Assembly (NCBI GenBank): GCA_963575645.1
Contig: OY754468.1
Span: forward strand, 4,030,001 to 4,094,000
Source: Xanthostigma xanthostigma
Taxonomy: Eukaryota; Arthropoda; Insecta; Raphidioptera; Raphidiidae
Reading direction: 5' to 3'
DNA: 64,000 nucleotides
Numbering within the stretch: the first letter of the stretch is position 1; each line of letters opens with the position of its first letter. The notes beneath the pieces are model-generated. The model saw only the letters and a list, made by a program, of their open reading frames with translations. It did no database searches and was not told the DNA's origin. Shown here piece after piece: positions 33,511 through 44,600 of this stretch. The position numbers and the translations under genes are program-made.

Positions 33511-33602
33511 TCTGTATTACTATAGGTTCAAGAGATAAAATTAAATTTAAGCCGAATATGTAACACCGGCCCTAAATGATTTTACAGTTCAAATTAAACT
33601 TA

Positions 33603-34184
33603 CAGTCAAAGTGCCCGTCGGCAAAAATTTTATTGATACATACTCTCCCCAAACTTTGTATATGGCTTCATTAGACCTAGTCTAACACCTATTTCCTCTA
33701 TGACTTTTCTTGATTTTGGGGCGTTTTCCCTCTAAAGTTTCCGAAAGATGTCGTTTTGACGACATGTAAAAATTTATAGATACTGTTTGTTTTTTTAATT
33801 GGATAGCTTAAAAACTTCAACCAAAACGCTAAAATAATGTTCTCTGGCAAATAACATGAACCAATTAAAATGTTTGACACCTCGAATATGTTCGACATAT
33901 TCAAGGTGTCAGACATTTTAAATGTTATTTGTCAGAGAACATTATTTTAGCGTTTTGATTGAAGTTTTTAAGCTATCCAATTAAAAAAACAAACAGTAGG
34001 TATCTATAAATTTTTACATGTTGTCAAAACGACATCTTTCGGAAACTTTAGAGGAAAAACGCCCCAAAATCAAGAAAAGTCATATAGAGGGAATAAGTGT
34101 CAGACTAGGCCTAATGAAGCCGCATATACAAAGTTTGGGGAGAGTATGTATCAATAAAATTTTTGCCGACGGGCACTCTGACTA
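33603..34184. mobile_element. Near-complete palindrome, arms of about 280 bp
   Basis: It starts CAGTCAAAGTGCCCGTCGGC and ends with GCCGACGGGCACTCTGACTA. The arms pair almost to the centre, around 33,890. A single arm is present at 1,164-1,437. The open frame at 33,698-33,916 is just one arm. Confidence 0.8.
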
Positions 34185-34633
34185 TTAGACCAGTTTTAAG
34201 ATAATTACAATCGTTTTCCATAGAGATCATTAAATACGTATATAGCCGATACAAATTGTCTTATTTCTCTGTCACTCTACCAATACGAATTACATATATA
34301 TATGGAGAAAGATAGTTGGAGACATAAGGTTTCATCATTTATTGACGTAGGTTTGAGGCATTGAACCGTGAGGTTCTGTCAATATCACTGGCTCCCGTAT
34401 ATTAAAACATAAAACACAGCTGGCTGTAAAGAAGTTGTGATACAAGGGTGCCAGGTTCAAATCCCTGTCCACACATACTGATACTTCTGTACAATAGTCA
34501 TGTTCAACACTCGTCATTCAGGAACTGCATAGTGAACAGCTAGGCACTGGTATGCAAATGTTAGTTGTGTTTACTGTTTAGTTGCGTCATGCGTGAGTCA
34601 CTACAAAAGGCCAAATTTAGTTTCTAGAGACAT
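34185..34633. other. No gene; a possible tRNA B-box
   Basis: CAGGTTCAAATCCCTG at about 34,450 resembles a tRNA T-arm, but no A-box or acceptor stem is convincing. Confidence 0.3.
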
Positions 34634-34979
34634 TGACGGCTGGCTCAATCGGTAGAGCATGCGACTGTAAATATCAGGGTCGTGGGTTCAAGCCCCACGT
34701 TGGGCGAATATATTTTTTTTATTTTCTACATTGCTTTCTTCTAAGGCTTATATTTAAATTTATTTTAATTTTATTTAATTAATTAAAAAAAAAAAGTATT
34801 AGTTAAAAAAAGTATAAATACTGCTTTTTATCGACAAAAACTTTTGAATGGTATCTCCGATCATCATGAAATTTGGACACAACATTCATCTCGGTAAACT
34901 AAGAAGAATGTGTGTACTCATGCTCCTCCCTTCCCCATTCGTTCTTTTACACCCGGGTGAAACCGGACGAGACCGCTAG
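34634..34979 (+). mobile_element. Helitron H-family, 5'-truncated (copy H3)
   Basis: It begins at the tRNA-Lys-like segment (34,634-34,706; anticodon position GTA) and runs to the terminal hairpin CACCCGGGTG and ACCGCTAG, followed by T. The part upstream of the tRNA-like module in H1 is absent, so the truncation point is about at the module's 5' edge. Confidence 0.8.
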
Positions 34980-35422
34980 TATTATATAAATTGGAGTTTT
35001 GCCATCTCGTTTCGTCTCAGCAAGAAATGACTCTTCTCGTTCTCGTCTAGAATTTCTGAACGAGATAATTTGCAACCCACGTGAAATTCTCGGAGATGCC
35101 TTTCTCGTCACGGTAACCAAATTTCTCGGAATATCTTGTCTCAATAATTCAATATCCCATCTTTTGAGTAACGAGAACCTCAAATAGGGAAAATATTAAA
35201 TAATTTTGGAAACTGACTTGTTTAAATTTTATTGGAAGCGTTGTTTGAACTTCAATTATTGCAAATAATTTTATTTTATTAAATAAAAAAATTTTTTTTT
35301 TAATAATAATATTTTAGTTTACATAATTATAAATTCATCTTTTGAAAGATATTGATCCAGTACCAGTTTTGATTTTAATTTTGATACGATTTTAATTTTA
35401 ATATCATTTTTATTTCAATACA
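34980..35422. other. No recognised feature
   Basis: Two antisense 60-80 codon frames (34,947-35,187) share composition but no domain. Confidence 0.3.
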
Positions 35423-35430
35423 ACTTTAAT

Positions 35431-35434
<4 letters not shown>

Positions 35435-35468
<34 letters not shown>

Positions 35469-35692
35469 GTATATCCAATTGTATATATCCACATATATAG
35501 AGCATATGCACATATACAAGAGAATATCACTTGGGGGGGTGGCACTACCTCTTAGTATCTGGCCAGTATAATTAAATTTCAAAGCTGGGTCTAAACGACA
35601 AACACAAAATATCCATGAGCAGAGGTGGGATTCGAACCCACGACAGTGCGATCCAAAGGCCAGCACGCTGACCATTACACCACGCTGTCCTC
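35435..35692 (-). mobile_element. tRNA-derived SINE with 12-bp TSD
   Basis: ACTTTAATAGAT flanks both sides (35,423-35,434 and 35,693-35,704). On the minus strand the head (35,690-35,617) has TGGTGTAATGGTCAGCG as A-box region and CGTGGGTTCGAATCCCACC as T-arm. The anticodon position reads TTG, as in tRNA-Gln. The body ends in a run of about 30 A (T on plus, 35,435-35,464). Confidence 0.9.
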
Positions 35693-35704
35693 ACTTTAAT
35701 AGAT

Positions 35705-36540
35705 GAGAAGTCTTATTTTTAGTTATTTAAACCGATTTATATAATAGCGTTTGTGACATAATGACGTTATACACTAAAATAATTATGTGCAGGGCCGGCA
35801 TTGTCACAATATTATTCTCTACTTGTACAGTCAAAGTGGTAAAATGTAGACAGGCCCCTGAGTGCGAGTGGCGGATCCACGGGTCCAAACCCCCCCTTCC
35901 AGAGAATCAAAAATCCCAAATTAAAATCTTACTGCGCGATAAAAAAAAGCTTTTCATGTTTTTCATGAATTCTCCGCAAAAGGAGTAAAAATTTTTCAAG
36001 ACTCCCCCCTTGTCGTAATCCTGGATCCGCCACTGGGCCCCTCTTTCCCACTGGGCACTCTGGGCACGTGCCTCACGATCGATAGAGGCCCTCTGCAAGA
36101 TCACCAAACGATAACCGATATAATTATTACCGAAAAACATATTTATTTCGAAAAAATCAAACGATAATGACTGACTACAATACCTTCTTGCTTATTAGCT
36201 TTTACATACGTGAAGCTACTCTACTCTCGCTCGAAAATCAGGCATTCCGATTTCAGCATGTTTAGGTAAATTTAAATATATAAAAATACAATTTAAGTAC
36301 AATGCTTCAAGAGAGATTAACCAGTTTATTGTCGCTGATGTCCATGGAATGTGATATGGTCAAAAACAGACTTTGTAGAAGTGATTAATGATTTTGCCCA
36401 TCTCAAATCTAGAAGGGTACCTCTTCAAACAACATAGATTTTTACGCATTAACCTGTAAATGCCAAAAGAGTTACTTTTGTGAATTTATAATATTATCTA
36501 TTCATTTAATGTGACTGTAAAGAAATATAAATAAATAAAA
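35705..36540. other. No gene; a local inverted repeat
   Basis: GTGCGAGTGGCGGATCCACG...ACCCCCCCTTCC and GACTCCCCCCTTGTCG...GGATCCGCCAC (35,868-36,033) pair as a short inverted repeat. AATTTATAATATTA near 36,480 is also seen near other repeats. Confidence 0.35.
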
Positions 36541-36870
36541 TTGTCGACCAATTTGTTTTTGACTATATATTGACACAAATAAAATTATAAATCAATAATA
36601 CAAAATATGACGTTTCGATCTGGGTTTATATCTTCTTCAGAAATATCTAAAAATATAAAAAAATAATTAGTAAAATCTACTTATTTTATAATAGAACGCA
36701 AAATTATGAAAAATTATGAAAAATTAATAAAACGTCATATTTTGTATTATTGATTTATAATTTTATTTGTGTCAATATATATTATATATAGTCTGAAAAA
36801 AATTGGTCGGCAATTTTATTTATTTGAAGAGTTTTATTCAGACGTTAATCAAAGATTTAAATAAAAATAA
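36541..36870. repeat. Inverted pair of Penelope-type tails (second locus)
   Basis: The left arm 36,541-36,620 (-) and right arm 36,728-36,815 (+) both carry AAACGTCATATTTTGTATTA and TATAATTTTATTTGTGTCAA. The right arm continues into ATTGGTCGGCAATTTTATTT and CAGACGTTAATCAAAGATTT, which also occur at 44,470, 45,930 and 49,700. Confidence 0.6.
36612..36640 (-). ncRNA. Hammerhead-like core motif
   Basis: On the minus strand: CTGAAGA, A, GAT, a 10-base loop, ATC, GAAAC. The stem is three pairs. Confidence 0.4.
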
Positions 36871-38251
36871 ATCTTGAACCTTGCTTATCTACTTTCTTTG
36901 TCAACGTCATAGGAGCCCCATTATCCTAATGTGCCTAGAGCCTCATTATATTGTGGAAATATTGTGGCTATATCTTTTCGGCTATAGTCTTCTGTGTGAA
37001 GTTTGGCCAGGCCTTGTTTATCTCCAATGGTTACGTGTACATAGCATACAGGCTGAAGAGCTTCACAGGGTGCCTATGACTTTCCATTCAATACTATGTA
37101 TAAAACAACCCCTAGAAGCGCATTTGCACCCTGTCATACATAATATGCATCCAGCTAGGCTCGCATAACATACAATTGTATTCCTGAATATGTATTTATT
37201 TTATAAGTGTCAACATCTCAATTTAGTTTTTTTTTATTTGAATTGACAAAATATGCGTACCTACTTAAAATATATAAAGTGTTGTATATCTATTATCATA
37301 ATATATAATATTACGTATGCAAAGGGCTGCGTATTATCCTCAAGTATATAAACATGATCAAACTGTACCTACTAGAATAAAGTTCGCTTAAGGCTCAATT
37401 ACATTGAGCGAGTTTACAAGCTGCTTGTTGGCAAATTTGCTAGTGTCTAGTAAACTCGCTCAGTGTAATCAGTTTACTAGCCAAGTAGCAGATTGTAAAC
37501 TATCTGCGGGTAAAGTTGAATGCCGGTTAGCTTTACTCGCTACTCGCTGGCGTTTGGGATTGTTAGCTAGTAAACTAGCCGTGTGTCATCATAGTCACTA
37601 GTGAACTAGAGGCGCCTTGGTAGTTTCTGGTTTCAGTGTCTACATGTTGTCGATGGAAGTAGTTCGTGCAATGCTGCATGATGCCATCTGACGGCTTAGC
37701 TCAACGCTTTTGCTACTTGCGCCTCTATATGACAATTTTAGTAAAATATTTCTTCGATCTGTCATCTGAGCTTCATATTGTAATACAACGAAAAGAAGAA
37801 CGTTATAAGCAGTGTGCAAAATTAGAAACGAATTGAATACCTGCAATCATATTTAAAAAATAATTTTGTAAAATGATAATTATTATACCTACTTATTTAA
37901 TGCGAATAAATCGCACAGGTCACTCTATAGTAATCTTTATTTCGATTAAAAAATTGTGCTTGTAGAACTTTTTCAAGTGTTTTTGTTGAATGAGAACCAA
38001 AAATATATTATATAATTACTGTAAATTATTATGTAAAGCAGTTGTGGTTAATTATTGAATAATTAGTTTAGTATTTTATCTTTCTGAAGTCTCAATATAA
38101 AATTCATTTATCTAACGCCTGTTTTATTAAAACGTGTGTAAGCAATATTATAAATTTCTATTCTAAGTTTTATTAAAACGTGTGTAAGCAATTATAAATT
38201 TCTAGGTATTCTAAATTTTTTTATTATTTTACCAAAACTATATTGTCTTAA
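36871..38251. other. No recognised gene; possible small TIR-like repeat
   Basis: A 95-codon frame at 36,881 has no known domain. At 37,390-37,600, GAGCGAGTTTAC and GTAAACTCGCTC words recur in both directions, as in a degenerate MITE, but the limits are unclear. Confidence 0.3.
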
Positions 38252-38588
38252 GACCGCTGCACACGTCGCTGGTTTGCCGCTAGATTCCTCGATGGATTTG
38301 ACTGCTAAGTTTAAATGGTGCTGTGGGGCTGGGTATATAACTTTTATGTGTTCGCTTCACACGATGCGTGTATTGAAGAACACACACACTTGTTAGTTTA
38401 TGTGCTCAAAACAAGCACGAAAAAGAGCCTCGGTTCTAATTTTGAAATCCATTTTGGTACCACGCACGCGAGACTGCGGTGACGTTATTTCCATCTTCGC
38501 AGTCAGCGCGACAGCCAGCGCGGCAGGCAACACAGTTGCCAGCAGTGATTCCAGCGACAAAACCAGCCTCGTGTGCAGCGGTCTTAAT
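38252..38588. mobile_element. AAGGCC-family TIR element (copy 3, full length)
   Basis: It runs from AAGACCGCTGCACACG to the complement CGTGTGCAGCGGTCTT. It contains GTGTTCGCTTCACACGATGC, the same region as in the 47.3-kb copy but reversed. The 76-codon frame inside is incidental. Confidence 0.75.
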
Positions 38589-38884
38589 TATAATCAATCA
38601 TTATTGATGAATAAATATATATCCAACTAATTAACGTTTTTAAAATACAGTGTAAACTCTATATAGCGACCTTCAAGGGACTGTGCACTTTATGGCGTTA
38701 TTGATAGTTGTCGTTAAACGGAGAGAAGAAATAAGCCATTACTATTTTACCATTCTAACCCACAAGTGTTGAATGATGCTAGTTTAGGTCAAAATTCACT
38801 TTTCAAAATATTACAATAATAATTAATCAATCCAAGAAACATATTTTTGGGAAAATTTGTCTGTTAGTCTGTAAGCACGATACT

Positions 38885-39340
38885 GATCAAACGGATGAGC
38901 AGATTGAAACCAAATTTTGGGAGGATGTTGGGTATGCAAATATGAAGAGCCCTATTGTGTTTGAGGAAAATCGACGCATGCTATAACGGTGTTTTTTATA
39001 TAATAATAGTATACTTTTCATAACGGATTATTATTCTATTTATTATTTCAAGAAAGTTTCGTTAAAACATTTTTTTTCTATATAGGTACCTAGTTCCGAA
39101 AATATTGTGAAAAAAAAACAGCTGTTCTATTGTTTTTCCCTGACGTGAACATATTATTATGTAGGAAACCATGGCAGCGAATAGCAAATATAATATTGAA
39201 TACTAGCCATTACCCGCGTCACCTCACGCAAGATCAGAAATTTTATTTTCTTTATTATACTATATCAAATGTCAACATTTTGAAGTTGGAATGGTCCCGT
39301 CGCCCAATTTGCAAGAATTTTTTTACTATAATATATGTAT
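38885..39340 (+). repeat. Interspersed repeat B (copy 3)
   Basis: It matches 20,242-20,700 (GGTATGCAAATATGAAGAGC, CAAGAAAGTTTCGTTAAAA, CATTACCCGCGTCACCTCAC). It is preceded by CAGATTGAAACCAAATTTTGGG, also seen in family A cores. Confidence 0.6.
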
Positions 39341-39926
39341 TTACTCATAGTCATAAATCATAATATATAAAATTTACAACTGACCAACAAACATTCATTT
39401 TATTACAAATTACAACGCTGGGTATAGTTTGTTATCTTTGTCTAACGTTTTCCGCTACTCCAGTATTTTAATGGTATTTTCTTATACATTTTATTCATAT
39501 CTTGAGATACTGTGGGATAAATTTGGTTATACAACATGACCTTTTCGAGTAATTTCGCTGCATCGAGTGCTTGTTTAAGATTTTCTTTTACTCGCCATAT
39601 TCACAGTTTGCAAGTTTGTGGACAACTAAGAATATGATACCTTATAGATAAGCATGATGCCGACAACAAAGCAACAAAATAACAAACAAATACTGTTTAT
39701 TGCTTAATGATGACGTATTGTTGTCGTTATTTAGAGTATGAGTATGAGCAACAAGGTTAAGTAATTTCGACGTTTTAAGGAGTTTGTCGTTATATCTAGT
39801 GACGTTAAATGGACTGTATAAACCTAGCAATGGTTTTAGTATTATAAAGGTTCTTGATTTATGCATAAAACTGTTTTCGTTAAAAATGGATTAAATAAAA
39901 ATTTATTTGTGTTGCAATTTCAGATT
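39341..39926. promoter_or_regulatory. Upstream region of the SIAH-like gene
   Basis: It is non-coding. A good splice acceptor (GTTGCAATTTCAG, ending 39,923) precedes the ATG by three bases, so an upstream non-coding exon may exist here or further left. I cannot place a promoter. Confidence 0.35.
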
Positions 39927-41819
39927 ATGGACAATTCAACCACAAATGCGAAAGGTAGTATTACCGAACACTTTAAGTGCAACAAGTGTCAAGACTATTT
40001 AACACCACCGATATCTTTTTGTCTTGAAGGCCACATTATATGCAAGCATTGTGCAAATGAAAACGTGTGTCCACAATGTGGGAACGAATTATCAACGAAA
40101 CTAAATCAATTCATCGGCTGCTTTGCAAAAAATTTAAAAATTCCTTGTAAAAATATCAAAAACGGATGTCCACACGTTTACAAATGGAATGAAGAATTTG
40201 ATCATCTTAAAAAATGTGATTTTAGTACTTTTAAATGTCCTCTTAGTATTCAAACTGATTGCGACGTTTCTGAACGTGTCAACTGTGAATGGGAAGGCAC
40301 TTTAATTGATATGAAAAAACATATTATAGAAGAAACCCATAACGGCTTAATAAAAAGTGATGGTAAAAACTGCATGGTCTTATTTGACGTTAATTTGTCA
40401 AAAAAAATTGTTGTATATATCCAATATTAGTGGTTGATCAACTTTATTTAATACATCTAAAGCATACACCAGAAGAAATAGCAATAAGCGTGAACTACGT
40501 TGGGATTTTTGAAAATGCGGACAACTATGAAGTAGAACTTAAGATTAATAATTGCGATAATAGTTTGGCATTAACTTATAAATTAGAATGTAAACATCTT
40601 TCAAACAATGATACAAACTACGTAAAAGTAATACCAAACAGTGTTTTGGAATTTTTCAATAATGAAGATTCGATTTTAAACTGTTCTCTAAAACCAATAG
40701 CTCGGAATTCGATATTGAAAAGTTGCGATTCAATATTGATCGAAGCAGAGTGTCCAGTCTGTTCCGAATACATGGTATCCCATATTTATGTCTGCCAAAC
40801 GGGACACAGCATCTGTGAAAGTTGTAAATCAAGAGTTACTTATTGTCCAATATGCCACAGTATACTGGGAATTATAAGAAACTACAAACTGGAATCACTT
40901 ATTTCTAAGTTGCAGTTTCCGTGTGCTTTCAAATCAAAGGGTTGTACTGATTTACTAACGGCGAATCAACTTAAAGAGTACGAAGCGGCATGTAGTTTTG
41001 AAAAATATCGATGTCCAATTACACCTTGTATTTGGGAAGGCACACAAAATGAAATGCTCGTCCATGCCAAGGAGATTCATTACAGTTGGCTTACAAATAA
41101 ACTGAATATGACTATAACTCTTTTGACTGATTGGGAAACAACTGAAATTGCTAATGTCCAAGAGAAACCTTTCATATGTCATTACGTGAGAAATGTCGAT
41201 GAAAATCTGTTTTGTATCGCTGTTCAAACCTACGAAAACAACGCTTCAGACTATTACTATACCTTTGAAATTGGCAATAGAGAAAATAAGTATGACAGCA
41301 TACTATTTTTAGGTATTTTTTATTTTATCTGTACACAGATGGTTTTTTTAATTTTCAAATTCTGGATCGATAATACGCAACCTATGACCCGCGGGCCATA
41401 AGCGTCTCATACATTAACTTTTTGTCTACTTCTTACGCCGTTTGCGAATGTCAAATTAAAATGCAGATATGTTTATCTTGTTACTCACAACGACTGATTT
41501 ATTTTTTTAATTTTGTCTTTGAAAGCTGAACTTGTAAAATTTTGAAATTGTTTTTGCATCTATTTTTTGTTTCTGAACTAGTATAGAATTTAAATTCTTA
41601 ACTTTAATGCTTTTTTGAGCATAGCAAAGCTAACAAACAATTTTATTTTTAAGGTTCATTTCGGTACATGAAGTTTGCACAAACTACAAGGAACCCATAT
41701 CTGAAGTGATTAACAAAAAATGCTGTATTGTATTGAACATGGACTATGTAATGAAATTTTCGGATTATGAAGGCATATTATTTTGTAGCGGCAGAATTGA
41801 AAAAAATAATAATGCATAA
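39927..41819 (+). CDS. SIAH/SINA-like E3 ubiquitin ligase with two tandem domain units, frame broken
   Basis: The ATG is at 39,927 (IMDNSTTN). Unit 1 has a C3HC4 RING (C18, C21, C32, H36, C39, C42, C48, C51), then a SIAH zinc-finger region (IPCKNIKNGC ... CEWEGTLIDMKKH) and the start of a TRAF-like domain. Unit 2 repeats this: CPVC...VCQTGHSICESC...CPIC, then FPCAFKSKGC ... CIWEGTQNEM and a TRAF-like domain. SIAH family proteins bind substrates through this C-terminal part and an E2 through the RING. A GTATGA donor at 41,290 and an AG acceptor at 41,653 remove 364 bp; joining restores FISVHEVCTNYKEPISEVIN and a stop at 41,817. The frame breaks in A8 at 40,398-40,405, where one base is missing. 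Family proteins have one unit; this has two (about 510 residues). It may be a recent pseudogene, an assembly error or a real fusion. Confidence 0.8.
41290..41653 (+). other. Intron of the SIAH-like gene
   Basis: Donor AATAA/GTATGA and acceptor TTTTATTTTTAAG/GTTC join in phase 2 and restore a TRAF-like reading. If unspliced, the frame runs on to 41,401 with a hydrophobic, unrelated tail, which argues for splicing here. Confidence 0.65.
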
Positions 41820-42638
41820 AATAAAAACTGCTTTGAGTGTCAAATTGTGCTGACAAAATAGAATATTTACTGAAAGTCGAGTCAGCAATGTGATACGTAT
41901 TTTTATCTTTACAATATTAGGTAATTTAACATTAATACTTATATTATGTTCACAATATAAATAAATAAAATATATTTTACTGGATTTTCATTGATTTTTT
42001 TATAGAATGAATATTTTTTTTTTATATATAACAGACCTTATAGCTTATCCAGCCCCGTTTTATTGGGTAGATTTAGGTTTAGCTACTGAAAATCAAGTAC
42101 AAAAAATTTTTCATATGTATCATTTTATGTATCTCTTAAGCACATTAATTTTGATTACAATTTACAGACAAACAGACAAAGGTTGAAACTTACCACCATT
42201 TTTGCATCGTGGGTTAAATAATTAATTACACCACAAAGGCCGAAAGTTTTATATTTTTGCACTGCGCGCCATTATGGCCTGGTCATAAGTACCTACGCTT
42301 ATTAAATACATTTATGAGTTAATTACTTATTAATTAATATATAAAAACACATAAAAATTCCAAGCAAGCAGCCTTGAGGTTACTTATATGTAAAAACACG
42401 AATGACAGCTGATCGCGACTATTAGCTAAAATGTAATAGGGCTGCTATGAAAACGACATCTAAACAACAGTTGATAGGTTACTTTTTCTTTATTGTCACC
42501 CGAACGTACGTATTTCTCGAATCAGTGCGTGTAAGACTTTCTACCTTACAATTGATGCCAAAAGTATGTACTTTCGATCGAGGTATGAAGAAAATTTTTT
42601 TTTCCTTTTTAGTACATTTCAATAAAAGCTTAGGTTGC
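41820..42638. other. 3' flank of the SIAH-like gene
   Basis: AATAAA motifs lie just after the stop (about 41,823) and near 41,960. The rest shows nothing recognised. Confidence 0.4.
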
Positions 42639-43206
42639 GGTCTAGTATCTGGCTGCACGATTTGAGGGGTGGAAAGGGGTGTAGAGGATAGAAAAGGGTT
42701 GTAGAACCATCCCCTTAAATTGTGGAGGTGCAGAAATCTCTATTCACCCCGGAATTACAATTCGCATACCGTTTATCGTTCACCCCGGAATTGTTTTTTT
42801 AAAAACTCCACATTTGCCCCTTCCCGTTTCACTGCGAGACAATTCGCATACCCCTTTATCGTTCACCCCGAAATTACAGTTCGCATACCCGTTTATCGTT
42901 CACCCCGGAATTGTTTTTTTAAAAACTCCACATTTGCCCCTTCCCGTTTCACTGCAAGACAATTCGCATACCCCTTTATACAATGTCTAAGGTTGTTTTG
43001 GAACACACTCATATTCACTGTGCACATAACCACAATATGTGACATTAGGCCTACCTGTTACATCGTTACGTTGAAAAGTTTATTTATTTATTTTGCAAAA
43101 TATAGACATTTCCGCACCTCCACAATTTAAGAGGATGCTTCTACAACCCTTTTCTATCCTCTACACCCCTTTCCACCCGTCAAATCGTGCAGCCAGATAC
43201 TAGACC
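42639..43206. mobile_element. Long-TIR MITE with an internal 120-bp tandem duplication
   Basis: Ends of about 95 bp start GGTCTAGTATCTGGCTGCAC and end with its complement. Paired words include GGGGTGTAGAGGATAGAAAA. The inner part repeats TCGTTCACCCCGGAATTG...CCCTTTATC twice with period 120 (42,779 and 42,899). A 136-codon frame crosses it (NCFFKNSTFAPSRFTARQFA twice) because 120 is divisible by three; I doubt that it is a protein. Confidence 0.8.
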
Positions 43207-43379
43207 AGAGCCAAAGTTTATCATTAAAAAATTTTTTTCTAATTTTTATTTTGTTCTTTTCAGTTTTTAAAAATGATTACTATTTAAAAATTGATTTATT
43301 AAAATCAATTGATTATTTATTTCTACAAACTATTGAATCGTGTGTTGTCATCGAGAATACATATGTGTACAAAATTTCA

Positions 43380-43640
43380 AATTGACCGGATATGTGGCGA
43401 CCGCCATATTGGATTTACACGACCTCACATAACTTATCGTATTCTACTCGTCAAACTCTTTCATTTGATATTCATATCAAGAGAGTTGTGAATAAAAAGG
43501 TAATTCGCCATCTTGGGGCGTCCATCATATTGGAATTATACATTGTCACTGGATGTATATGTACACGTGTCCGAAATTTCAAAGCTCTACCATAATAAGA
43601 TAGTCTAAATTTTTATTGCAATTTTGATCCAAACTGACAG
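43380..43640 (+). repeat. 120-bp CCATATTGG repeat, two units
   Basis: GACCGCCATATTGGATTTAC (43,399) and GTCCATCATATTGGAATTAT (43,521) are about 120 bp apart. Between them is CAAACTCTTTCATTTGATAT. Relatives are at 44,390-44,600 (reverse) and 52,746-52,925. Confidence 0.65.
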
Positions 43641-43714
43641 ACTACCAACGTGGTAAGTTAAATAAAAGATTGTTAATAAAATATATACATATGCCAAAGC
43701 CAGGGCACATCTTG

Positions 43715-44109
43715 TAATGGATATAATAATAATAATCATTACGATTAGATTCCAAATACAGCATATTTTCACTGAATTAGTGAAAGCATAATAATATTAA
43801 ACGATTATCGTCATAATATTTTTTTAGAAGGCTTATATATAAGAAAAATTTAAATGTCACTGTCGGAACTTGAACCCGAAACAACCAATTTCGCGTTGGC
43901 TGAGTTACATTACTCTACAGTGCTCACGACGCGAAATTGGTTGTTTCGGGTTCAAGTTCCGACAGTGACATTTAAATTTTTCTTATATATAAGCCTTCTA
44001 AAAAAATATTATGACGATAATCGTTTAATATTATTATGCTTTCACTAATTCAGTGAAAATATGCTGTATTTGGAATCTAATCGTAATGATTATTATTATT
44101 ATATCCATT
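43715..44109. mobile_element. Palindrome of about 395 bp with a tRNA-like T-arm in each arm
   Basis: The arms of about 180 bp are nearly perfect: AATCATTACGATTAGATTCC outside, GTGACATTTAAATTTTTCTT, then TTTCGGGTTCAAGTTCCGAC near the centre. The centre (about 43,895-43,935) reads TTGGCTGAGTTACATTACTC. The same outer words surround the Tc1-like element at 15.05 and 16.9 kb. GGGTTCAAGTTCC resembles a Pol III B-box. Confidence 0.75.
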
Positions 44110-44389
44110 GTAATAATACAGTAATTAAAAATCTTTCTCTTGGTTTATTAGTTTTTCACATCTTGTAGCTGAGATACTCTTGTATCTTAGAAAAGTCTTG
44201 TATCTAAGATACTTGTATGTTTAAACGATTTTATTTATCTACTGTTTACCCTTTGTTTAATTTGTCATGTTTGTCAGTCAATCAGTCTGTCAGTTTGGGT
44301 CAAAACTTACAATAAATATTTTGACCATATCTTATTTAGCTAGAATTTTGAAATATTGCTCACATATTTGAGTTCAATGACAATGCATG

Positions 44390-44600
44390 CATTCAATATG
44401 GCGGACGTCCAAAAATGGCGGAATACGTTTTCTTTACAATTCTCCTGATATGGGTATCAAATGGTCGATAATTTTATTTATTGAAGAGTTCTAATCAGAC
44501 GTTAATCAAAGATTTGAATCAAATGAAAGAGTTTGATGAGTGGAGTACGCTAAGCTATGTGACGTCATTGTAAACCCAATATGGCGGACGCTACAATTTC
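44390..44600 (-). repeat. 120-bp CCATATTGG repeat, interrupted
   Basis: CAATATGGCGGACG occurs at 44,395 and 44,576. Removing a 61-bp piece (44,461-44,521, carrying the CAGACGTTAATCAAAGATTT tail sequence) brings the spacing back to 120. Confidence 0.55.

Noticed and set aside
35617-35690. A tRNA-Gln gene on the minus strand
   Set aside because: The acceptor stem is degenerate and the segment is the head of a SINE with A tail and target-site duplication.
36881-37168. 95-codon frame as a possible small protein gene
   Set aside because: No domain, no signal peptide of good form, no neighbouring splice sites or homologous copy in the window.
40398-40405. Programmed -1 frameshift as the default explanation for the SIAH-like gene
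   Set aside because: The A8 run is compatible, but I see no clear downstream pairing element, and SIAH family genes are not known for it; indel or sequencing error is simpler.
40955-41227. 90-codon minus-strand frame opposite the SIAH-like gene
   Set aside because: It is antisense to conserved zinc-finger codons on the plus strand.
42639-43206. CRISPR-like array because of repeated blocks with similar spacing
   Set aside because: There are only two long direct repeats inside a TIR element; no short regular repeats with unique spacers.
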